A stretch of DNA of 64,000 nucleotides from Pseudomonadota bacterium (GTDB lineage Bacteria > Pseudomonadota > Alphaproteobacteria > Rhizobiales > Phreatobacteraceae), in contig JAEZGJ010000080.1 in assembly GCA_023416965.1 (NCBI GenBank), positions 1-64,000 on the forward strand, read 5' to 3'. The position numbers were made by a program, and so were the translations under genes. Every line of letters begins with the position of its first letter. Within the stretch, counting starts at the first letter, position 1. The notes beneath the pieces are model-generated. The model searched no databases. It was given only the letters and a program-made list of their open reading frames with translations, and was not told the DNA's origin. This document shows positions 17,574 to 26,912 of the stretch, in pieces.

Positions 17574-18902
17574 TCAGATCTCCTGGGCGTCGAGCCGCCG
17601 ATAGAGCGGCAGGGCGAAGGGGGCGATGCGCCGGAGGATTGGCTGGAAGGGCTGCGGCGTCGGCTCCGAGAAGGGCAGGCCGAGCTCGCTCTCCGGCACC
17701 CCCTGGGTGATCTTCGCCAGCTCGCGGCCGAGCGACACCGAGAGCGCCACGGCGCGGCCGTTGCACCCCGCCCAGGCATAGCCATTGGGCCCGAGCCGGT
17801 GGAAGCGCGGGAAGCCGGCGACCTGGGGCTTCAGGAGATTGTCCGGCGTCATGCCGACATAGCCGGACCAGACGAAGTCGAACTCGACCTCGCCGATCTG
17901 CGGCCACAGCTTCTTCAGCCGCTGCGCCAGCTGGGCGCGCAGGTTGTCGCCGCCAGCGCCGGGGAACATGGCAGCGCCGCCGGTGACGAGGCGGTTGCGG
18001 GCGTCCCAGCGGGCGAAATAGAGCTCGCGATGGGTATCCGACATGGCCTGCCGGTCAGGGATGATCGACTTCGCCACATTGTCGCTGATCGGCCGCGTCG
18101 CCATCTGCCAGGACAGGACCGGGATCACCTCGCGCGCGATGTCGGGATTGAGCCTGTCGGAGAACTCGCCCGTATAGGCGTTGGTGGCGAGCACCAGCGC
18201 CCTGGCCGTCACGGACCCCTTCTCGGTCTTCACCACCCAGCTGTCGCCGACGCGCTCATAGGAGATCACCGGCGAGCGCGAGCGGATCACCGCACCGAGG
18301 CGCAGCGCCACCTCGGCGAGGCCGCGGGCGAGGGCGAGGGGGTTGATGTGCCCGCCCGTGCGGTTCCAGAACCCGCCGAACCAGGCCTCGGAGCCGAGCA
18401 TCCGCGCCATGGCCTCGCGGTCGAGCAGCTCCACCGGCGCGCCGAGCGCCGACCATTCCTTCACCCGCTTCTCGGCGATCTTGAAGCGGCCGGGCGAGTG
18501 CACCGGCTGCACCCAGCCGGCCTGCTCGGCCTCGGCGGGAATGTCGTACTTGCGCACGGTGTCGAAGAGATATTGCGCGGCGTCGCGCAGCACCGCGTTA
18601 AAGCGCTCGCCGGCCTCGCCGTGGCGCGCCGTCATGCCCGAGGGGTCGTGGCCCGCCAGAGTCGGGATCACCTGGCCGTTATTGCGGCCCGAGGCGCCCC
18701 AGCCCGGCTCCACCGCCTCCACCACCGTGACGGCGACACCCATCTCCCGCAGGTGGATGGCGGTGGACAGGCCCGTGAAACCGGCGCCGATCACCACGAC
18801 ATCCGTCGTCTCGGCTCCGGTCAGCGGCGACAGGACCGGGCCGGGAGGGGCCGTCGCCGCCCAGAGCGACGGCGGCCAGGGAGCCGATGATGTGGACGGC
18901 AT
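17574..18902 (-). CDS. FAD-dependent amine/amino-acid oxidase (DAO family, PuuB-like)
   Basis: The start is ATG 18902, with CGGAGA eight bases upstream; an ATG nine codons earlier lacks a site. The 442-residue enzyme has the dinucleotide fold VVVIGAGFTGLSTAIHL and the VEAVEPGWGASGRNNGQV loop typical of the gamma-glutamylputrescine oxidase/glycine oxidase/sarcosine oxidase-like DAO group. A C-terminal FAD-contact region is at WSGYVGMTPDN and WAGCNGRAVALS. It would oxidise an amine or N-substituted amino acid with O2. It heads an operon with cupin and NIPSNAP genes and is divergent from a glyoxalase-like gene and an Opp-type transporter. A common nitrogenous substrate for import and oxidation is a fair inference. 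Confidence 0.88.
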   Translation of the reverse strand: MPSTSSAPWPPSLWAATAPPGPVLSPLTGAETTDVVVIGAGFTGLSTAIHLREMGVAVTVVEAVEPGWGASGRNNGQVIPTLAGHDPSGMTARHGEAGERFNAVLRDAAQYLFDTVRKYDIPAEAEQAGWVQPVHSPGRFKIAEKRVKEWSALGAPVELLDREAMARMLGSEAWFGGFWNRTGGHINPLALARGLAEVALRLGAVIRSRSPVISYERVGDSWVVKTEKGSVTARALVLATNAYTGEFSDRLNPDIAREVIPVLSWQMATRPISDNVAKSIIPDRQAMSDTHRELYFARWDARNRLVTGGAAMFPGAGGDNLRAQLAQRLKKLWPQIGEVEFDFVWSGYVGMTPDNLLKPQVAGFPRFHRLGPNGYAWAGCNGRAVALSVSLGRELAKITQGVPESELGLPFSEPTPQPFQPILRRIAPFALPLYRRLDAQEI

Positions 18903-19240
18903 GGAAGCAATCTCCGCGGAATGTGGCATGATCCATGAAAGCGGTCCCGGCGGGCAGCGGCAAGAGTGCCGCCCGGTCGGCCGGACGGTGAGGGCGGCGA
19001 AATGGCGCGTCGCTGCCGTGAAAGGAGGGATCGACAGAAAGAAATTTTTGTTTGTTCTTCGGGAAAAGAAAAAATAACACTGTTTGTATTGTGATTTACC
19101 CGTCTAATGGGAAAATCATGCTACGTCAGCTATGTGTGCACGGCAGCATAGACCCGCAAATCTGCCACCCTCGGTGCGTTGCCACCGGCGGCATGTTGGG
19201 TTGAACTGCCCGCGCATTCATCAGGGGGAGGGCTGCTGCC
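18903..19240. promoter_or_regulatory. AT-rich divergent promoter region
   Basis: This 338-bp gap separates the amine-oxidase operon (minus) from the glyoxalase/ABC-transporter genes (plus). Between about 19035 and 19125 it drops to low GC with A and T runs (GAAATTTTTGTTTG, AAAAGAAAAAATAACA), quite unlike the rest of the window. It is the natural site for two divergent promoters. No gene is supported here and I could not fix a repressor site. Confidence 0.45.
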
Positions 19241-20089
19241 ATGCCGCTCAAGCACATTCTCGGCGCCGACCACGTCGTGGTCACGGTTCGCGACCTCGAC
19301 GCGGCCGCCAAAGCCTGGTCAGGGATCGGCTTCACCATGTCTCCCCGCGGCACCCACTCGCCGCACCTCGGCACCGGCAACTACACGACCATGTTCGGCG
19401 AGGATTACCTCGAACTGCTCGGCGTTCTCACCGAGACCGACCAGAACAAGCCGACCCGCGACTTCCTGGCGAAGCGCGAGGGCATCGAGCGCACCGCCTT
19501 CACCACCGACGATGCCGCGGCCGGCGCGGCCGAGCTGAAGGCGCGCGGCCTCGAGCCGCTGGGTCCCGTCCATTTCGGCCGTCCGGTCGACCTCCCCGGC
19601 GGTGGCACGGGCGAGGCCAAGTTCAACGTCTTCCGCTGGCCGCTCGACCAGAACCCCGGCGGCATGCGCATCTTCGCCTGCCAGCACCTGACCCGCGACA
19701 CGGTCTGGATCCCCGAGATCATGACCCATGCCAACGGTGCGAAGCGCATCGCCCGCATCGAGATCCTCACCGCCGATCCCAAGGCGGCCGCCGAGAAGAT
19801 GGCCGGCCTCATCGACGAGCCGGCGACCCAGACGCCGGACGGCTGGCGCGTGCCCTCGGGCGGCAAGCGCGCCGATTTCCGCTTCTATGACGCCAGGACC
19901 TTCGAAGCGCTCTATCCCGCGGCCGTCCGCGAGGGTGCTGCTTCCGAAGGGGCCGTCGCCCTGGTGATCGCCACCGACGACCTCGCCAGGGCCAAGGCGG
20001 CCTCCGGCGGCATCGCCCATGGCGAGGAGACGGTCAGCGTGCCGGCGGCCCGCGTCAATGGCGTCATCGTCAGCTTCGTGCCCCATTGA
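19241..20089 (+). CDS. Glyoxalase/VOC-superfamily protein (Glyoxalase_3 type)
   Basis: The 282-residue product begins with a VOC-type beta-alpha-beta-beta-beta module (DHVVVTVRDLDAAAKAW, GIGFTMSPRGTH, TTMFGEDYLELLGV) followed by a second related half. This agrees with the two-module 'glyoxalase-like domain' family. VOC proteins bind a divalent metal and catalyse isomerisation, epimerisation or ring cleavage, or act in resistance. GGGGGAGGGC precedes the ATG. It directly precedes the ABC transporter operon and faces the amine oxidase operon, suggesting a shared catabolic role. The substrate is unknown. Confidence 0.8.
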   Translation: MPLKHILGADHVVVTVRDLDAAAKAWSGIGFTMSPRGTHSPHLGTGNYTTMFGEDYLELLGVLTETDQNKPTRDFLAKREGIERTAFTTDDAAAGAAELKARGLEPLGPVHFGRPVDLPGGGTGEAKFNVFRWPLDQNPGGMRIFACQHLTRDTVWIPEIMTHANGAKRIARIEILTADPKAAAEKMAGLIDEPATQTPDGWRVPSGGKRADFRFYDARTFEALYPAAVREGAASEGAVALVIATDDLARAKAASGGIAHGEETVSVPAARVNGVIVSFVPH

Positions 20090-20107
20090 GAGGCACGCGC
20101 CTCTTTC
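20089..20107 (+). terminator. Weak hairpin terminator after the glyoxalase-like gene
   Basis: AGAGGC at 20089-20094 pairs perfectly with GCCTCT at 20099-20104 around a four-base loop, followed by TTTC. It overlaps the stop codon. The stem is only 6 bp, so termination may be partial and allow read-through into the transporter operon. Confidence 0.4.
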
Positions 20108-20183
20108 GGGCGGATCGGCGATTGACGCCCATTCCGCAGTCGCCCATCGTCAAATCCGTCTTGCCTGCCGTTAGGAGAGCTCC

Positions 20184-21785
20184 ATGAACTTCACCCGTCG
20201 CGCAGCCCTGATGACCTCGGCGGCCATTGCCGCCAACGTGGTCGACCCCTTCAAGGCCTTCGCGCAGCAGACGCCGCGCAAGGGCGGCGTCTTCGTCGTC
20301 CATTACGGCGCCGAGCAGCGCCAGCTGAACCCCAGCCTGCAGGCCTCCACCGGCGTCTACATCATCTCCGGAAAGATCATGGAGCCGCTGGTCGACCTCG
20401 ACGCCAACGGCCAGCCGGTCGGCGTGCTGGCGACGAGCTGGGAGTCCACCCCCGACGGCAAGACCATCACCTTCAAGCTGCGCCAGGGCGTGACCTGGCA
20501 CGACGGCAAGCCCTTCACCTCGGCGGACGTCCAGTTCACCGCCATGGAGATGTGGAAGAAGATCCTGAATTACGGCTCGACGCTGCAGCTCTTCCTCACC
20601 GCCGTCGATACGCCGGACCCGCATACGGCGATCTTCCGCTACGAGCGGCCCATGCCGCTGAACCTCTTGCTGCGCGCGCTTCCCGACCTCGGCTACATCT
20701 CGCCGCGCCACCTCTACGAGGGCAAGGGCGACATCCGCCAGAACCCGGTGAACCTCGCCCCGGTCGGCACCGGCCCGTTCAAGTTCGTGTCCTACGAGCG
20801 CGGCCAGCACGTCATCGCCGAGCGCCACGACGGCTACTGGAAGGGCCCGGCGAACCTCGACCGCATCGTCTGGCGCGTCATCACCGACCGCGCCGCCGCC
20901 GCCGCCCAGATGGAGGCGGGGCAGCTGCACTACTCGCCGTTCTCCGGCCTGACGATCTCCGACATGGCGCGCCTCGGCAAGGATCCGCGCTTCGTCGTCT
21001 CCACCAAGGGCAACGAGGGCAATGCCCGCACCAACACGCTGGAATTCAACTTCCGGCGCAAGGAGCTGGCGGACATCAAGGTGCGCCAGGCCATCGCCCA
21101 CGCCATCAACGTGCCGTTCTTCATCGAGAACTTCCTCGGCGACTTCGCCAAGCTCGGCACCGGCCCGATTCCCTCGGTCTCGACCGACTTCTATCCCGGC
21201 GCCAACACGCCGCAATATCCCTACGACAAGGCCAAGGCGATCAAGCTGCTGGACGAGGCGGGGCTCCGGCCCGGCGCCGGCGGCACGCGCCTGTCGCTGC
21301 GCCTCCTGCCCGCTCCCTGGGGCGAGGACATCTCGCTCTGGGCGACCTTCATCCAGCAGTCCCTCGGCGAGGTCGGCATCCGCGTCGAGGTGGTGCGCAA
21401 CGACGGCGGCGGCTTCCTCAAGTCGGTCTATGCCGACCACGCCTTCGACCTCGCCACCGGCTGGCACCAGTACCGCAACGACCCGGCCGTCTCGACCACG
21501 GTCTGGTATCGTTCCGGCCAGCCGCAGGGCGCGCCCTGGACCAACCAGTGGGGTGTGGCTGACGCGGTGCTCGACAAGATCATCGACGATGCCGCCACCG
21601 AGGTGGATCCGGCCAAGCGCAAGGCGCTCTATGCCGACTTCGTCAAGCGCGCCAATGGCGAGCTGATGATCTGGATGCCGATCGAGCAGATCTTCGTCAC
21701 CACAATCACCGCCAAGGCACGCAACCATTCCAACACGCCGCGCTGGGGCTCCTCCTCCTGGCACGATCTTTGGTTGGCGGAGTGA
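20184..21785 (+). CDS. Family 5 ABC transporter substrate-binding protein (peptide/opine type)
   Basis: The 533-residue precursor starts with a signal peptide containing an Arg pair (NFTRRAALMTSAA, possibly Tat-routed) cleaved near AFAQQ. Family 5 solute-binding markers follow: GGVFVVHYGAEQRQLNPSL, TWHDGKPFTSADVQF, GTGPFKFVSYERG and EFNFRRKELADIKVRQAI. It captures a peptide-like, opine or nickel-chelate ligand in the periplasm for the permeases encoded downstream. TTAGGAGAG precedes the ATG. A GC-rich palindrome lies between it and the first permease gene, an arrangement often associated with higher steady-state mRNA for binding proteins. Confidence 0.92.
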   Translation: MNFTRRAALMTSAAIAANVVDPFKAFAQQTPRKGGVFVVHYGAEQRQLNPSLQASTGVYIISGKIMEPLVDLDANGQPVGVLATSWESTPDGKTITFKLRQGVTWHDGKPFTSADVQFTAMEMWKKILNYGSTLQLFLTAVDTPDPHTAIFRYERPMPLNLLLRALPDLGYISPRHLYEGKGDIRQNPVNLAPVGTGPFKFVSYERGQHVIAERHDGYWKGPANLDRIVWRVITDRAAAAAQMEAGQLHYSPFSGLTISDMARLGKDPRFVVSTKGNEGNARTNTLEFNFRRKELADIKVRQAIAHAINVPFFIENFLGDFAKLGTGPIPSVSTDFYPGANTPQYPYDKAKAIKLLDEAGLRPGAGGTRLSLRLLPAPWGEDISLWATFIQQSLGEVGIRVEVVRNDGGGFLKSVYADHAFDLATGWHQYRNDPAVSTTVWYRSGQPQGAPWTNQWGVADAVLDKIIDDAATEVDPAKRKALYADFVKRANGELMIWMPIEQIFVTTITAKARNHSNTPRWGSSSWHDLWLAE

Positions 21786-21822
21786 TCACACGCGATCGAC
21801 AGCGGAGGTGAATGTGGGACGG

Positions 21823-21949
21823 TCGTCACCCCCGGCGAACCCGAAGGGGGAGGGAAGGGGGGCTTGTTGTGGTCAGACGACCCCGGTGAGGTCGCGCCTC
21901 GGCGGCCGCTGGATCCTCTTCCCCTCGCTTCGCCCGGCCGGGAATGACG
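21823..21949. repeat. Imperfect GC-rich inverted repeat between binding-protein and permease genes
   Basis: The region runs from TCGTCACCCCCGGCGAACC to GCTTCGCCCGGCCGGGAATG, and its ends are loosely inverted copies of each other (CGTCA.CCCGGC against GCCGGGAATGACG). The type resembles intergenic repeats seen repeatedly in Rhizobiales genomes. It is not the same sequence as the 12.5/40.3/59.0 kb family. Pairing is imperfect, so the boundaries are approximate. Confidence 0.4.
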
Positions 21950-22012
21950 CGCGGTGCCGCGTCCGCTCCGGTTCGCCTCCTTGTTTGTCAGCGCTCCGGA
22001 TGGCCTGATCCC

Positions 22013-22990
22013 ATGCGAATCTTCAGCCTGGCGGGGCGGCGTCTCGCCGCCTCGATCCCGACCCTGTTCCTGATCCTGATCGGCGTGTTCCTGCTGCTGC
22101 AGTTCGCGCCGGGCGACACGGTCGACGCCATGATGGCGCAGATGGGCGGCGGCGACGCCAGGACGGCCGAGGACCTGCGCCGCTTCTACGGTCTGGACCT
22201 GTCGGTGTCCGCCCAGCTCGCGAACTACCTCTGGCGGCTGGTGCGCTTCGACCTCGGCTTCTCCGCCATCTACGGCAAGCCGGTGGCGACCGTCATCGCC
22301 GAGCGACTGCCGGCCACCATCCTGCTGATGACCGCCTCGCTCTCCTTCGCCTTCTTCTTCGGCCTGATCCTCGGCGTGGTCGCGGCGCGCGGCGTCAACA
22401 AGTGGCCGGACACGCTGATCTCCACCGTCGGCCTCATCTTCTACGCGACGCCCTCCTTCTGGTTCGGCCTCATGGCAATCGTCGTCTTCTCCATCTATCT
22501 GCAATGGCTGCCGGCCGGCGGCCTCTCCGACATCACCTCGACGGCGACCGGCATCTGGGCGGTGCTCGACACGGCACGCCATCTCGTCCTGCCGACGCTG
22601 ACGCTGGGGCTCATCTTCCTCGCCATCTACCTGCGCATCATGCGGGCCTCCATGCTGGAGGTTTTGAACCTCGACTTCGTCCGCACCGCCCGCTCCAAGG
22701 GCCTGGACGAGACGCGCATCATCACCCGCCACGTGCTGCGCAACGCGCTTCTCCCCATGGTGACGCTGATCGGCCTTCAGGCCGGCACCATGCTCGGCGG
22801 CTCGGTGGTGGTGGAGAGCGTCTTCTCGCTGCCCGGCCTCGGGCGCCTCGCCTATGAGAGCGTCGTCCAGCGCGACCTCAACACCCTGCTCGGCATCATC
22901 TTCGTCTCTGCCCTGCTGGTCATCACCGTGAACTTCATCGTCGACCTCATCTATGCGCGCCTCGACCCGCGCATCACCACGGGAGCCTGA
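22013..22990 (+). CDS. ABC transporter permease, DppB/OppB type
   Basis: The 325-residue protein has the DppB layout: an N-terminal helix (ASIPTLFLILIGVFLLLQ), a periplasmic loop with FAPGDTVDAMMAQMGGGD, and five further helices. The cytoplasmic EAA loop is at EVLNLDFVRTARSKGLDE...HVLRNALLP. It forms half of the inner-membrane channel with the DppC-like product encoded four bases downstream. The ATG at 22013 is taken as start because the upstream in-frame extension (to 21944) is not conserved in character; the ribosome site is weak. Confidence 0.93.
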   Translation: MRIFSLAGRRLAASIPTLFLILIGVFLLLQFAPGDTVDAMMAQMGGGDARTAEDLRRFYGLDLSVSAQLANYLWRLVRFDLGFSAIYGKPVATVIAERLPATILLMTASLSFAFFFGLILGVVAARGVNKWPDTLISTVGLIFYATPSFWFGLMAIVVFSIYLQWLPAGGLSDITSTATGIWAVLDTARHLVLPTLTLGLIFLAIYLRIMRASMLEVLNLDFVRTARSKGLDETRIITRHVLRNALLPMVTLIGLQAGTMLGGSVVVESVFSLPGLGRLAYESVVQRDLNTLLGIIFVSALLVITVNFIVDLIYARLDPRITTGA

Positions 22991-22993
22991 GCC

Positions 22994-23824
22994 GTGGAGA
23001 TCGTCCGCGCCTATTTCCGCTCCCCGCCGGCCGTCATCGGCCTGATCCTGCTGCTCGTCGTCATCGCCATGGCGGTGAGCGCCGGCTGGCTCTTCCCGCG
23101 CGACCCGCTGGCGCTGGCCGGCCGGCCGCTGGTCTGGCCCTTCTCCAATCCGCGCTTCCCCCTCGGCACCGACAATTCCGGCCGCGACATCGCCGCCCAG
23201 ATCTTCTATGGCGCCCGCATCTCGCTGCTGATCGGCGGGGTCGCGACCATCATCGCCATCGCCATCGGCATCGTCATCGGGGCGGTCGCCGGCTATTACG
23301 GCGGCTGGGTCGACAATGTGCTGATGCGCATCACCGAGGCCTTCCAGACCCTGCCGAACTTCCTCCTGCTGCTGGTCCTCGTCGCCGTCTTCGGCTCGAC
23401 CATCACGACGGTCATCGTCGCCGTCGGCATCGTCTCCTGGCCGGCGCCGGCGCGGCTCACCCGCGCCGAGTTCCTGTCGCTGCGCAACCGCGAATTCGTC
23501 CAGGCGGGCCGCACCCTGGGGCTGAAGGACCTCAAGCTGATCTTCGGCGAGATCCTGCCCAATGCCCTGCCGCCGGTGATCGTCTATGCCAGTGTGGTCA
23601 TGGCCGTCTCGATCCTCCTCGAGAGCGCGCTGGCCTTCCTTCGCCTCTCCGACCCCAACGTCGCCTCCTGGGGCAACCTGATCGGCCTCGGCCGCGACGT
23701 ACTGCGCGTCCAGTGGTACGTCTCCGCCATTCCAGGCATCGCCATCCTCGTCACCGTGCTCGCCGTCTCGCTCGTCGGACAGGGCCTCAACGACGCCCTC
23801 AACCCGCGCCTGAAGGGCCGATGA
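22994..23824 (+). CDS. ABC transporter permease, DppC/OppC type
   Basis: This is a 276-residue integral membrane protein with six predicted helices. The DppC signature is FPLGTDNSGRDIAAQIFYGA after the first helix, and the EAA loop is REFVQAGRTLGLKDL...EILPNALPP. It pairs with the preceding DppB-like subunit. Its stop codon overlaps the ATG of the fused ATPase (ATGA), so the stoichiometry is likely set by translational coupling. Confidence 0.93.
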   Translation: MEIVRAYFRSPPAVIGLILLLVVIAMAVSAGWLFPRDPLALAGRPLVWPFSNPRFPLGTDNSGRDIAAQIFYGARISLLIGGVATIIAIAIGIVIGAVAGYYGGWVDNVLMRITEAFQTLPNFLLLLVLVAVFGSTITTVIVAVGIVSWPAPARLTRAEFLSLRNREFVQAGRTLGLKDLKLIFGEILPNALPPVIVYASVVMAVSILLESALAFLRLSDPNVASWGNLIGLGRDVLRVQWYVSAIPGIAILVTVLAVSLVGQGLNDALNPRLKGR

Positions 23825-25455
23825 CCGTGAGCCCGTCCCCCGTCCTCGTCCTCGACCAGCTCAGCGTCCGCCTGCCCGCCGGCGCCGACCGTCCGCACGC
23901 CATGAAGGATGTCTCCCTCGCCATCGCCGGCAACGAGATCCTCTGCGTCGTCGGCGAGAGCGGTTCCGGCAAGTCGATGACCGCCAACGCCATCATGCGC
24001 CTGCTGCCGGGCGGCGTGACCATCGACGGCGGCAAGGTTCTCTTCGACGGCCGTGACCTGACGCAGCTCACCGAAGCCGAGATGCGCGCCGTGCGCGGTT
24101 CGGGCATCGCCATGATCTTCCAGGAGCCGATGACGGCGCTGAATCCCTTGCGCACCATCGGCGACCAGATCGGCGAGATGTTCGACATCCATACCGGCCT
24201 GTCGAAGCAGGAGATCGCCGCCAAGGTGCTCGACCTCCTCGCCGAAGTGCGCATTCCCGATCCGAAGCTCGCGGCGAAAGCCTATCCGCACGAACTCTCC
24301 GGCGGCCAGCGCCAGCGCGCGATGATCGCCATGGCGCTCGCCCTCGACCCCAAGGTGCTCATCGCCGACGAGCCGACCACCGCCCTCGACGTCACCACGC
24401 AGGCGCAGATCCTCAGCCTCATCAAGGACCTGCAGAAGCGCAAGGGCACGGCGGTGCTCTTCATCACCCATGATTTCGGTGTCGTCGCCGAGATCGCCGA
24501 CCGCGTCGCCGTCATGCAGTACGGCCTGGTCGTGGAGCAGGGCCCGGCGGAGGAGGTGCTGAACCGTCCGCAGCACGCCTATACGAAACAGCTCATCGCC
24601 GCCGTGCCGCCGCTGAAGGCGCCACCGCCGCGGCCGATCTCCGACGAGCCGATCCTCACCATCGCCAACGTCTCGAAGACCTTCCGTACCGGTGGTTTCC
24701 TCGGCCGCGGCGTGCGCGTCACCCACGCGGTGAAGGATGTCTCGCTGGTCCTTCCCAAGGGAGGCACGCTCGGCATCGTCGGGGAGAGCGGCTCGGGCAA
24801 GTCGACCCTGGCGCGCTGCATCATCCGCCTCATCGATCCCGACACCGGCTCGCTGGTGCTGAACGGCAAGGACCTGGCGAAACTCAGCCGCGAGGAGATG
24901 CGGCGCGAGACCCGCCACATCCAGATGGTCTTCCAGGACCCCTTCGGCTCGCTCAATCCGCGCCGCAAGGCCGGCGAACTCGTGGCGCAGGGTCCCATCG
25001 TCCACGGCATGGACCGGGCCAAGGCGCTGGCGAAGGCGAAGGAGCTGTTCGGCCTCGTCGGGCTCGACCCGGCCGCGACCGATCGCTTCCCGCACGAATT
25101 CTCCGGCGGCCAGCGCCAGCGCATCGGCCTTGCGCGCGCGCTCGCGCTGGAGCCGGAAGTGCTCGTCGCCGACGAGGCGGTCTCCGCCCTCGACGTCTCG
25201 GTGCAGGCGCAGGTGCTGCGGCTCCTCGCCGACCTGCGCGAGCGGCTCGGCCTCTCCATCGTCTTCATCACCCACGACCTGCGCGTCGCCGCCCAGGTCT
25301 GCGACCTCGTCGCGGTTATGAAGAGCGGCGAGGTGGTGGAGGCGGGCCCCATCGGCGAGGTCTTCGGCAATCCGCAGCACGCCTATACGCAGTCACTGCT
25401 GGCCTCGATCCCGGGGAGGGAGTTCGGCCTTGCCCGCGACGCGGTGCCGGCCTGA
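23821..25455 (+). CDS. Fused dual ABC ATPase (DppD-DppF) for the peptide-type transporter
   Basis: The 544-residue protein carries two complete ABC cassettes in one chain. Cassette 1 has Walker A GESGSGKSMTAN, signature LSGGQRQRAMIA and Walker B LIADEPTTALD. Cassette 2 has GESGSGKSTLARC, FSGGQRQRIGLA and LVADEAVSALD. Both end with the Opp-type C-terminal extension (NRPQHAYTKQL, GNPQHAYTQSL) that can hold an Fe-S site in DppD-like proteins. Fusion of the D and F subunits is known in this family. With the binding protein and two permeases it completes the importer encoded at 20184-25455. Confidence 0.95.
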   Translation: MTVSPSPVLVLDQLSVRLPAGADRPHAMKDVSLAIAGNEILCVVGESGSGKSMTANAIMRLLPGGVTIDGGKVLFDGRDLTQLTEAEMRAVRGSGIAMIFQEPMTALNPLRTIGDQIGEMFDIHTGLSKQEIAAKVLDLLAEVRIPDPKLAAKAYPHELSGGQRQRAMIAMALALDPKVLIADEPTTALDVTTQAQILSLIKDLQKRKGTAVLFITHDFGVVAEIADRVAVMQYGLVVEQGPAEEVLNRPQHAYTKQLIAAVPPLKAPPPRPISDEPILTIANVSKTFRTGGFLGRGVRVTHAVKDVSLVLPKGGTLGIVGESGSGKSTLARCIIRLIDPDTGSLVLNGKDLAKLSREEMRRETRHIQMVFQDPFGSLNPRRKAGELVAQGPIVHGMDRAKALAKAKELFGLVGLDPAATDRFPHEFSGGQRQRIGLARALALEPEVLVADEAVSALDVSVQAQVLRLLADLRERLGLSIVFITHDLRVAAQVCDLVAVMKSGEVVEAGPIGEVFGNPQHAYTQSLLASIPGREFGLARDAVPA

Positions 25456-25477
25456 GCGGACGCAACCCCTGACCGCG

Positions 25478-25501
25478 CGGCAGCCTTGCACGCGGCTGCC
25501 G
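25478..25501 (+). terminator. Hairpin after the ABC transporter operon
   Basis: CGGCAGCC at 25478-25485 pairs perfectly with GGCTGCCG at 25494-25501 around an eight-base loop, 22 bases past the ATPase stop. No T-tract follows, so it may be a Rho-assisted or mRNA-stabilising end rather than a classical intrinsic terminator. Confidence 0.35.
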
Positions 25502-25573
25502 GACGGGCGACTTTCCAAGGGCTGTCCGGGCTCCTAAGGTCCGCAGCCCTGAAGCGCCACGAGCGGGCCATCC

Positions 25574-26890
25574 ATGGTCGATATCGCCACCCGGGTCTAC
25601 AATCACACGTGGAAGCTGGACCCGATCATCCGGTCGCTGCTGGATTCGGACTATTACAAGTTCTCGATGCAGCAGCTCATCCGGCGCTTCCACCCGGACG
25701 TGACGGCGACCTTCGCGCTCACCAACCGCACCCGCTCCATCCGTCTCGCCGAGGTGATCGACGAGCGCGAGTTGCGCGAACAGCTCGACCATGCCCGCGA
25801 CTTGCGCTTCAAGGCCAAGGAGCTGATCTGGCTCGCCGGCAACACCTTCTACGGCCGCGAGCGCATCTTCGGCCCCGACTACCTCGCCTTCCTCAAGGAT
25901 TTCCGCCTGCCCGAGTACCAGCTCGAGAAGCGCGACGGGCAGTACGAGCTGACTTTCGCCGGCAAGTGGGCCGAGACCACCATGTGGGAGGTCCAGGCCC
26001 TCGCCATCATCAACGAGCTGCGCGCCCGCGCCACCATGCGCTCGATGTCGAAGCTCGAACTCGACATCCTCTATGCCAATGCCAAGGCCAAGGCCTGGGA
26101 GAAGATCAAGCGCCTGCGCCGCCTGCGCGAAGAGGTCGGCACGCTGAAGATTTCCGATTTCGGCACCCGCCGGCGCCACGGCTATCTCTGGCAGCAATGG
26201 ATGATGGAGGCCATGGCCGATGCGCTCGGCCCAGAGGTCTTCACCGGCACCTCCAACATGAAGCTCGCCATGGATCTCGGCCTCGAGGCCATCGGCACCA
26301 ATGCCCACGAACTGCCCATGGTCTATGGGGCGCTGGCAAGGACCGACGAGGAGCTTCTGAAGGCGCCCTACCGGGTGCTGGAGGACTGGGCGCGCATCTA
26401 TGACCAGAACATGCGCATCATCCTCCCCGACTGTTTCGGCACGGCGCATTTCCTCGCCCATGCGCCGGACTGGGTGGCCGACTGGACCGGCGCCCGCCCC
26501 GATTCGAAGGACCCGACGGAGGGCACGGAAGAGCTCATCGCCTGGTGGCGGGAGAAGGGCCGCGACCCCGCCAGGAAGCTCGTCATCCTCTCCGACGGCA
26601 TGGACATCGACTCCATCGAGGAGACGGCCCGCCGCTTCACCGGCAAGGTCCGCATCGGCTACGGCTGGGGGACGAACCTCACCAACGACTTCAAGGGCTG
26701 TGTGCCGAATGGCGACCCCGACGCCCTCGCGCCCATCTCCGTCGTCTGCAAGGTCGTGGAGGCCAACGGCCGCCCGGCGGTGAAGCTCTCCGACAACCCG
26801 CTGAAGGCGACCGGCCCGGCGGACGAGATCGAGCGCTACCGCCGGGTCTTCGGCACCATCGGCATGAAGTCCCATGCCGTCCTCGTCTGA
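25574..26890 (+). CDS. pncB: Nicotinate phosphoribosyltransferase
   Basis: The 438-residue protein matches Pnc[20 protein letters not shown] near the N-terminus, [31 protein letters not shown], then the phosphoribosyl/PPi region [15 protein letters not shown] and [15 protein letters not shown]. The [10 protein letters not shown] block lies near the C-terminus. It converts nicotinate and PRPP, with ATP, to nicotinate mononucleotide in NAD salvage. It appears to be transcribed on its own, with an SDR gene 22 bases downstream. A possible nicotinate-like catabolic operon occurs 30 kb away (55-64 kb), which would compete for the same substrate. Confidence 0.97.
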   Translation: MVDIATRVYNHTWKLDPIIRSLLDSDYYKFSMQQLIRRFHPDVTATFALTNRTRSIRLAEVIDERELREQLDHARDLRFKAKELIWLAGNTFYGRERIFGPDYLAFLKDFRLPEYQLEKRDGQYELTFAGKWAETTMWEVQALAIINELRARATMRSMSKLELDILYANAKAKAWEKIKRLRRLREEVGTLKISDFGTRRRHGYLWQQWMMEAMADALGPEVFTGTSNMKLAMDLGLEAIGTNAHELPMVYGALARTDEELLKAPYRVLEDWARIYDQNMRIILPDCFGTAHFLAHAPDWVADWTGARPDSKDPTEGTEELIAWWREKGRDPARKLVILSDGMDIDSIEETARRFTGKVRIGYGWGTNLTNDFKGCVPNGDPDALAPISVVCKVVEANGRPAVKLSDNPLKATGPADEIERYRRVFGTIGMKSHAVLV

Positions 26891-26912
26891 CGGGCCAAGG
26901 AGAGCCGGCGCC

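Noticed and set aside
17058..18890. Plus-strand frame of about 605 codons opposite the oxidase operon.
   Set aside because: It is antisense to an FAD enzyme and a cupin with intact motifs and has biased, domain-free composition.
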